Assembly: GCA_021397845.1 (NCBI GenBank)
Contig: CM038040.1
Location: 24,898,315 to 24,962,314 of the forward strand
Direction: 5' to 3'
DNA from: Areca catechu
Lineage: Eukaryota; Streptophyta; Magnoliopsida; Arecales; Arecaceae
DNA length: 64,000 nt
In this document: piece after piece, positions 59,501 to 64,000 of the stretch
How the letters are laid out: each line of letters begins with the position of its first letter
How positions within the stretch are numbered: the stretch's first letter is position 1
Translations under genes and position numbers: made by a program
The notes under the pieces: model-generated
What the model was told of the DNA's origin: nothing
Database searches by the model: none
The model's input: the letters and a program-made list of their open reading frames with translations, nothing else

Positions 59501-62161
59501 GTGGTTTCTCAATCGTCGTGATCATCTAATTAATTATTTTATTAGGTATGCATGCGGGTGATGTAATCTAGTATTTAGTTGCTTGCTATAGATTATTTTA
59601 ACGTATTGTTTAATAGGCTGTTAGGTTAATGAACATTTGCTCTCGATCAACATAAAATTTAAATCAACCTTTATTACTGCATCGCATCCGTGTCCCGCGT
59701 CAGATGTTTGATTATTGTCATTGAAAATAATAAGGTAATTCTCCTGTTTGCTAATTTGAATTTTGGTTTTACATTGCAAATTGTTTTATCAAAATGTGAA
59801 TGTGTCTTATACTCAGACTTGAAATTGTGTTCATGGAATTCACTTCAAAAACATTGTGTCTTCATGGAATAAATTGATGCGCAATTGATGCATCTACGTG
59901 CCCTTGTTTTAGAAAAAAAGGATTTTGAATTTTCTTGTTATGCATGGTCATTTTGCCAACAATTGATTTTGACTGCCTTCTGAATCATATATGTTTTTAT
60001 AATTATACTGATATTTACCTCTTTGAAGCCTTCCATCCATTCATTCCTTTTCACCCTTCCCATTCAACTTTCTTGGGATTGACCTCTAACAAAAGGCCAT
60101 GGATAATCATTCTATGTCTGTTTTCACTTAAACGTAAATGATTTATATTGATTATGTTAAAAAGGTGATTGCAAAGTAAATGTGATGACATTTAATCCTC
60201 ATAGACGCAAGAGAAAGGACAGGGTGACTGAAGCTATCTTGAGGCTTATTTGAAATCCTTGTGGATGAATTACAGCCTTTTAGTGTTGCATTTTTTATTT
60301 TGAGGTTCCTTATGAGTGAATTTTTAATCTTGTTTGTTGTTAATTAAAATCTTATAAACTGAATGGGTTTCCATCTGTGGCACCTTTTTTTTTTTTTTTA
60401 AGAGAGCAAATTTGCATATTTAAATAGAGGATCAAAGTATTGCATATGGAGTATGTCTTGCATGCTTCCATTTGACACATAAGCGTTGAAAGATATTCAT
60501 CTTTGATTGAAGAGTGGCAACTAGTATTCCAAAATGTGCTTCTTTTTTTAGTTTTAAGCATTTGTCAGTTTTAATTGCTTCATACTAGTGTATGTTCTAT
60601 TCTTTTGGTAACCTATAGTCATTTTTGCCAGTCTGGTGGAAGTCTCGAAGCCAAGTATTGCTGGTGGTCATTTGCTGTTCGTCCGGTGATGTGTCTAGCG
60701 TTGGAAGTATTGCTTGGCCAATCTGATGGAAATTTTTGCCCGTCTGGTGGAAGTCTCGGAGCCAAGTAGACGGTTGCCATAATAATTATCAAAAATTTAA
60801 ATGATATTCATTAGCGTAATTTTCAAAGTTTAGTGTAATGAAAATGATTACTTTTTATTGCTAATCACGCTATACTTAAAAGAAAAGCAATAATAGCATG
60901 TGTCAAAAAAGAAAAGAAATAATGATAAGAGTTATTGAAGTCAGAGAGGTGAAACTTAGGTTGCTTTGAATAATTATCTGTTAAGATGTAAAGTTCGGTC
61001 AAACCCTTACTGACTCTGTAGTTTATTTTATTGATTGATATCAAAGAGATGCACATATGTACGAGGCGATACAAATTGATAAGGACGTTGAGTGGATGAT
61101 GGCAGGCACATCTATATAGCACAAATGAATTTGTACAATGGGAAAATTTATGAAGTCCTCAAATTTATTGAGGACGGAGTTCAGAAATACACCTAATCTG
61201 ATAGCTAGTTTATAAAATTGATCAATAATAAATATATATATGGACAGCTAATATTCCATGTCAAAGGCAAGCTTGAATGGTTTTAGATGGAGCACATCCC
61301 GGCTCTTCTTTCTTTGTTGTCATCTTTTTGTTGGTTCTTGGTGTATTTTATTGTGATCATGTTAGTGAACCTGGCAATGCCTCGGTGCTCTGCCCTTTTC
61401 TTGAAGTTTCAGGAACGAGTCTTGGATGGTGCATCCCAATTATTTGGATTTGGATAATTTACTTTGGATAGCCTTTCCTTTCTCTCTAAATATAAACAGA
61501 ACTCCAAGTTAGATACGAGTAATTTGCTTTCTATCTTTCATCGATAGATGGAAACAATTATTTAAAAGATTGTCAAGTTAGCAAACAATAATTTTACAAT
61601 TCAAACCACTTACGTGTCTCCGAATTGAGATGGTGGTGCTTGTCTTGGTAGTCACGCTCCTTCGCTTCGCAATCTGATTTGCACTGCAGATGCATTATAT
61701 GTCATCCAAAAAAATTATGCAATGCAACTATTTGATACTAAAATAAAAATCTATGCCACTATCATGGCTGACAAACCTTTGCTGTAAGGTGCTGCAACAA
61801 ATTAAATAAAAGGGTCAGGTTCGGACATGATTTGGGCGGTACCATCAATCTACATGAACAGCTCTTACAGTGTAGCAGATTTTTGTTGACAATTGGGGTC
61901 TTCCCATTCCTATTTATCAGCAAATGTGTAGCCAAAACCATCTGATACTCTTAAACATATTATGTACCACACGTTGATCGGCAGCAGCAGTACTTATAGT
62001 TTATATCGGATCATGTTCTATCGTATCACTCTGTACCATTTGGTACAGAACATACCGTACTAATATCTTACCTTGTATCATCTTGGTATTCGGTACTTTC
62101 TCGAGTTGACACATTCGGAATACGATATCCAGGCGATGAACCTTGGGTTACAGTATTCCAT

Positions 62162-62192
<31 letters not shown>

Positions 62193-62214
62193 TTATTTGT
62201 CACCGCTGCTTCAT
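59501..62214. other. Intergenic DNA
   Basis: No gene recognised. A two-copy repeat (GCCAGTCTGGTGGAAGTCTC at 60628 and a variant at 60738, period about 110 bp) lies at 60628-60770. A poly(A) run is at 62167-62190. At 61990-62165, GGTAC and GTATC motifs recur, perhaps part of an unrecognised repeat. Confidence 0.5.
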
Positions 62215-62354
62215 GGTCTTCAGCGTGGCCGTTGATCTGTTGCTCGGGCAATGGCGACGCAGGCTGAATCTTCGGCCGGAACGTCGCGGTTTAACGGCTG
62301 GCTGGAAATAACCGGTTTGGCGGGACCGCGGAAGCGACGGACCGTCCTGGCCGG

Positions 62355-62456
62355 CACGTGAGATCATGGGATGTCAGCGCGATGGCCACGTGCCGCCTAT
62401 CGGCGCCCACGGACGCGACTCCTCACGCACCGTTGCCACGTAAAGGTCGACACGTG
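62355..62456 (+). promoter_or_regulatory. Cluster of ACGT-core (G-box/ABRE-like) sites in a GC-rich block
   Basis: CACGTG occurs at 62355, 62387 and 62451, and CCACGTA at 62436, all within about 100 bp. bZIP and bHLH proteins bind such sites. The block (about 62215-62520) is GC-rich within AT-rich DNA, but no gene could be assigned to either side. Confidence 0.5.
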
Positions 62457-62520
62457 TTCCCGCCGTGGAGGTCACCGTTCTGGTGCTCCTCTTGTGGACA
62501 GGTGCGAGCAGCGGTTGCGT

Positions 62521-63476
62521 TCATTTTTGATTACTCTTGCACCCTTCTCTCAAATCTACTTACCATTACCGCCAAGATTTTTGCTTATCCTGGCTGCAAG
62601 CACCTGCTACCAATTACACATGCCAGTTTCAAAAGGAGGAGATACACTAATAGTATTGTTTACTATCTATACCATGAAATGTATGATTTGCTACAGTATC
62701 CCATGCAAAAGATAGATTTATATTATTATAATGCAAATGCTCGTTTGTTTGAAAAGTAATTTTTAATGAGTGTCTAAATAAAATATAAAATTTGTTCATC
62801 AGACCTACTTAAAGAATTTTGATAGATGATTTAATAATCATTTGTTACATCTTGTGGTTTCCTTTTGTAAATATGTATACTATACTGTACACGATGAGAT
62901 CTGGTATCTATGGAGCTATGGTCGGCTTTCGGATGAGATAGAGGATTATAATGGTCCTAATCTAAAAGAGTAGAAGACCATGACCATTGTGATCTATTAT
63001 TAGTTGATAAGAATTTTTAAGATGCAAACTATATTGGATTTGGCATCTTGATTTGATCCGAAAGAAGACCTAGACTATGCCTATAGTAGACCCAAGCCCG
63101 ACCCAGGCCCAGGCACGCATAGGTGCAGCCCAATGTGCAAACATGCGACGCACACAGCCTAGGCCGGTGCGGTCTAGCGTGCGGACATATGGGTGTAGCC
63201 TAGGCAAGCACATCGCCCATGTCGGAGCAACCCATGCATGTAGATACGTGGCCTTTCGCATGGTCCATGGATTGTGCTCTGCGTGGTCAATGCCATTTCT
63301 TTTGGCATTTCTTGAAGCCCACGAGATCGGGCATGCATTAGGCAGGCAAGAAGCAACGCGACAGCATTTGGTTCACGGTGCAGGATCGGTTCATGGGTTA
63401 GAGGCTTGAGATGGTTCATGATGGTCCAGGTACTATTTCAAACAATTTAGGAGTTCGATTTTGATACGGTTTATGC
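62521..63476. other. Unassigned DNA before the terminal copia element
   Basis: Contains a GC-rich stretch at about 63085-63400 that may belong to the U3 part of the following LTR. No gene recognised. Confidence 0.4.
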
Positions 63477-64000
63477 TGTTGGACTCATGATCGAACGATG
63501 ATTTCATTGCTATAAAAGCAAAGTGCTAGGAATCTTCAAAGGCACTGTCAAAGAGGATCTAGGGAGTCAGAGAAGTCTTCAATGACAGTAGTAAAGAAAG
63601 CCTATAGGGGTTAGGGGTCTTCTTGGAAGGTGAGGGTTTATGAAAGGGATTTTTTGAATTTCTTGCTGAGTTTTTTTTTGCACAAGATGAGAGTGTAAGA
63701 TTTCATTTATAATTCTTTTTCATAATAAAACCTTACATATCCTATTGATTGTACTTTCTATTTTCTCTTCTTCCTTCTCTTATGACATCAACAATGATAT
63801 CATGATCTTGGATATGGAGATCTATAATTTGTATGAGAGATTTCCCAACTAGTGATATCAGTGTAGGGGGTATTACAATAACTGGTATCAGAGTCTCGGG
63901 TTGTCCAGATTATTCGTATTGATCGAGATTAAAGAAGATGAAGAAAGCAAGTACAATCAAGGTTGACATCAACCGATTCGATGAAACGATTAATTTCTCT
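63477..64000 (+). mobile_element. 5' end of a Ty1/copia element, cut by the window end
   Basis: A TATAAAA (63511), a U5-like region ending TTACA, and TGGTATCAGAG at 63883-63893 (copia primer site) are followed by an ATG at 63938. TGTTGG at 63477 is a possible LTR start. The TATA is close to it, however, so the true start may lie further left. Confidence 0.65.
63938..64000 (+). CDS. Copia gag, N-terminal fragment
   Basis: The frame from ATG 63938 runs open to the window end. It carries KVDINRFDETINFS, which resembles the first conserved segment of copia gag (F-x-G-x-N-F-x-x-W type). It starts 45 bp after the primer-binding site, a typical short leader. Only 21 codons are visible, so integrity is unknown. 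Confidence 0.65.
   Translation, partial: MKKASTIKVDINRFDETINFS

Noticed and set aside
62358..62759. 133-residue frame over the G-box cluster
   Set aside because: The frame includes the CACGTG boxes and AT-rich DNA without domain or codon bias; it is better read as regulatory or non-coding DNA.

Overview
This is a stretch of a flowering-plant nuclear genome. Genes are few, small and intron-containing, and they lie in AT-rich DNA crowded with transposable elements. The class III peroxidase with the usual four-exon layout, the RLCK-VII kinase, the plant BLOS1 homologue and the intronless RPL27a all fit an angiosperm. The overall look suggests a monocot, perhaps a palm, but that is only an inference. 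A 13-base run of N shows that this is a draft assembly.

Left part (1-15 kb). A decayed Ty3/gypsy element on the minus strand (1-2726) runs off the window edge. It is followed by an intact three-exon gene for BLOC-1 subunit 1 (4075-7703). A four-exon class III peroxidase on the minus strand (12841-9626) keeps its catalytic histidines but carries four single-base indels and a GC-AG intron. Its third intron holds a tRNA-derived SINE.

Middle (15-36 kb). This is a nest of retroelements. A plus-strand Ty1/copia host element (about 15.2-25.0 kb) has been entered by a short copia element of family A (15362-19116, target duplication AAGAG), probably by an unrelated LTR (about 19.8-21.8 kb), and by a Sirevirus-like element that breaks its integrase region at 25005. 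Beyond the N gap come CACTA-type ends, another copia fragment, a third family A copy and an L1-type LINE (about 32.7-35.5 kb).

Right part (36-64 kb). A possible small membrane-protein gene (37019-37399) is followed by a nearly full-length family A copia element (39863-46383, duplication CATCC). That element sits exactly in the stop codon of an otherwise intact five-exon RLCK-VII kinase gene (49120-46332), so the kinase frame reads 17 codons into the LTR. Further on are a 1.24 kb terminal-inverted-repeat element, another SINE, and an 817 bp foldback element with an internal higher-order tandem array. This foldback element ends about 100 bp upstream of the TATA box of the intact RPL27a gene (56624-57073). 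The window closes with LTR-like DNA, a cluster of ACGT-core boxes near 62.4 kb and the 5' end of another copia element.

The host genes are unrelated housekeeping, defence and signalling genes and do not form a pathway. I found no clearly new biological system. The most notable observations are the retrotransposon at a kinase stop codon, the foldback element with nested satellite, the SINE family and the LTR minisatellites. All coordinates, splice sites and repeat matches were read by eye from the sequence.
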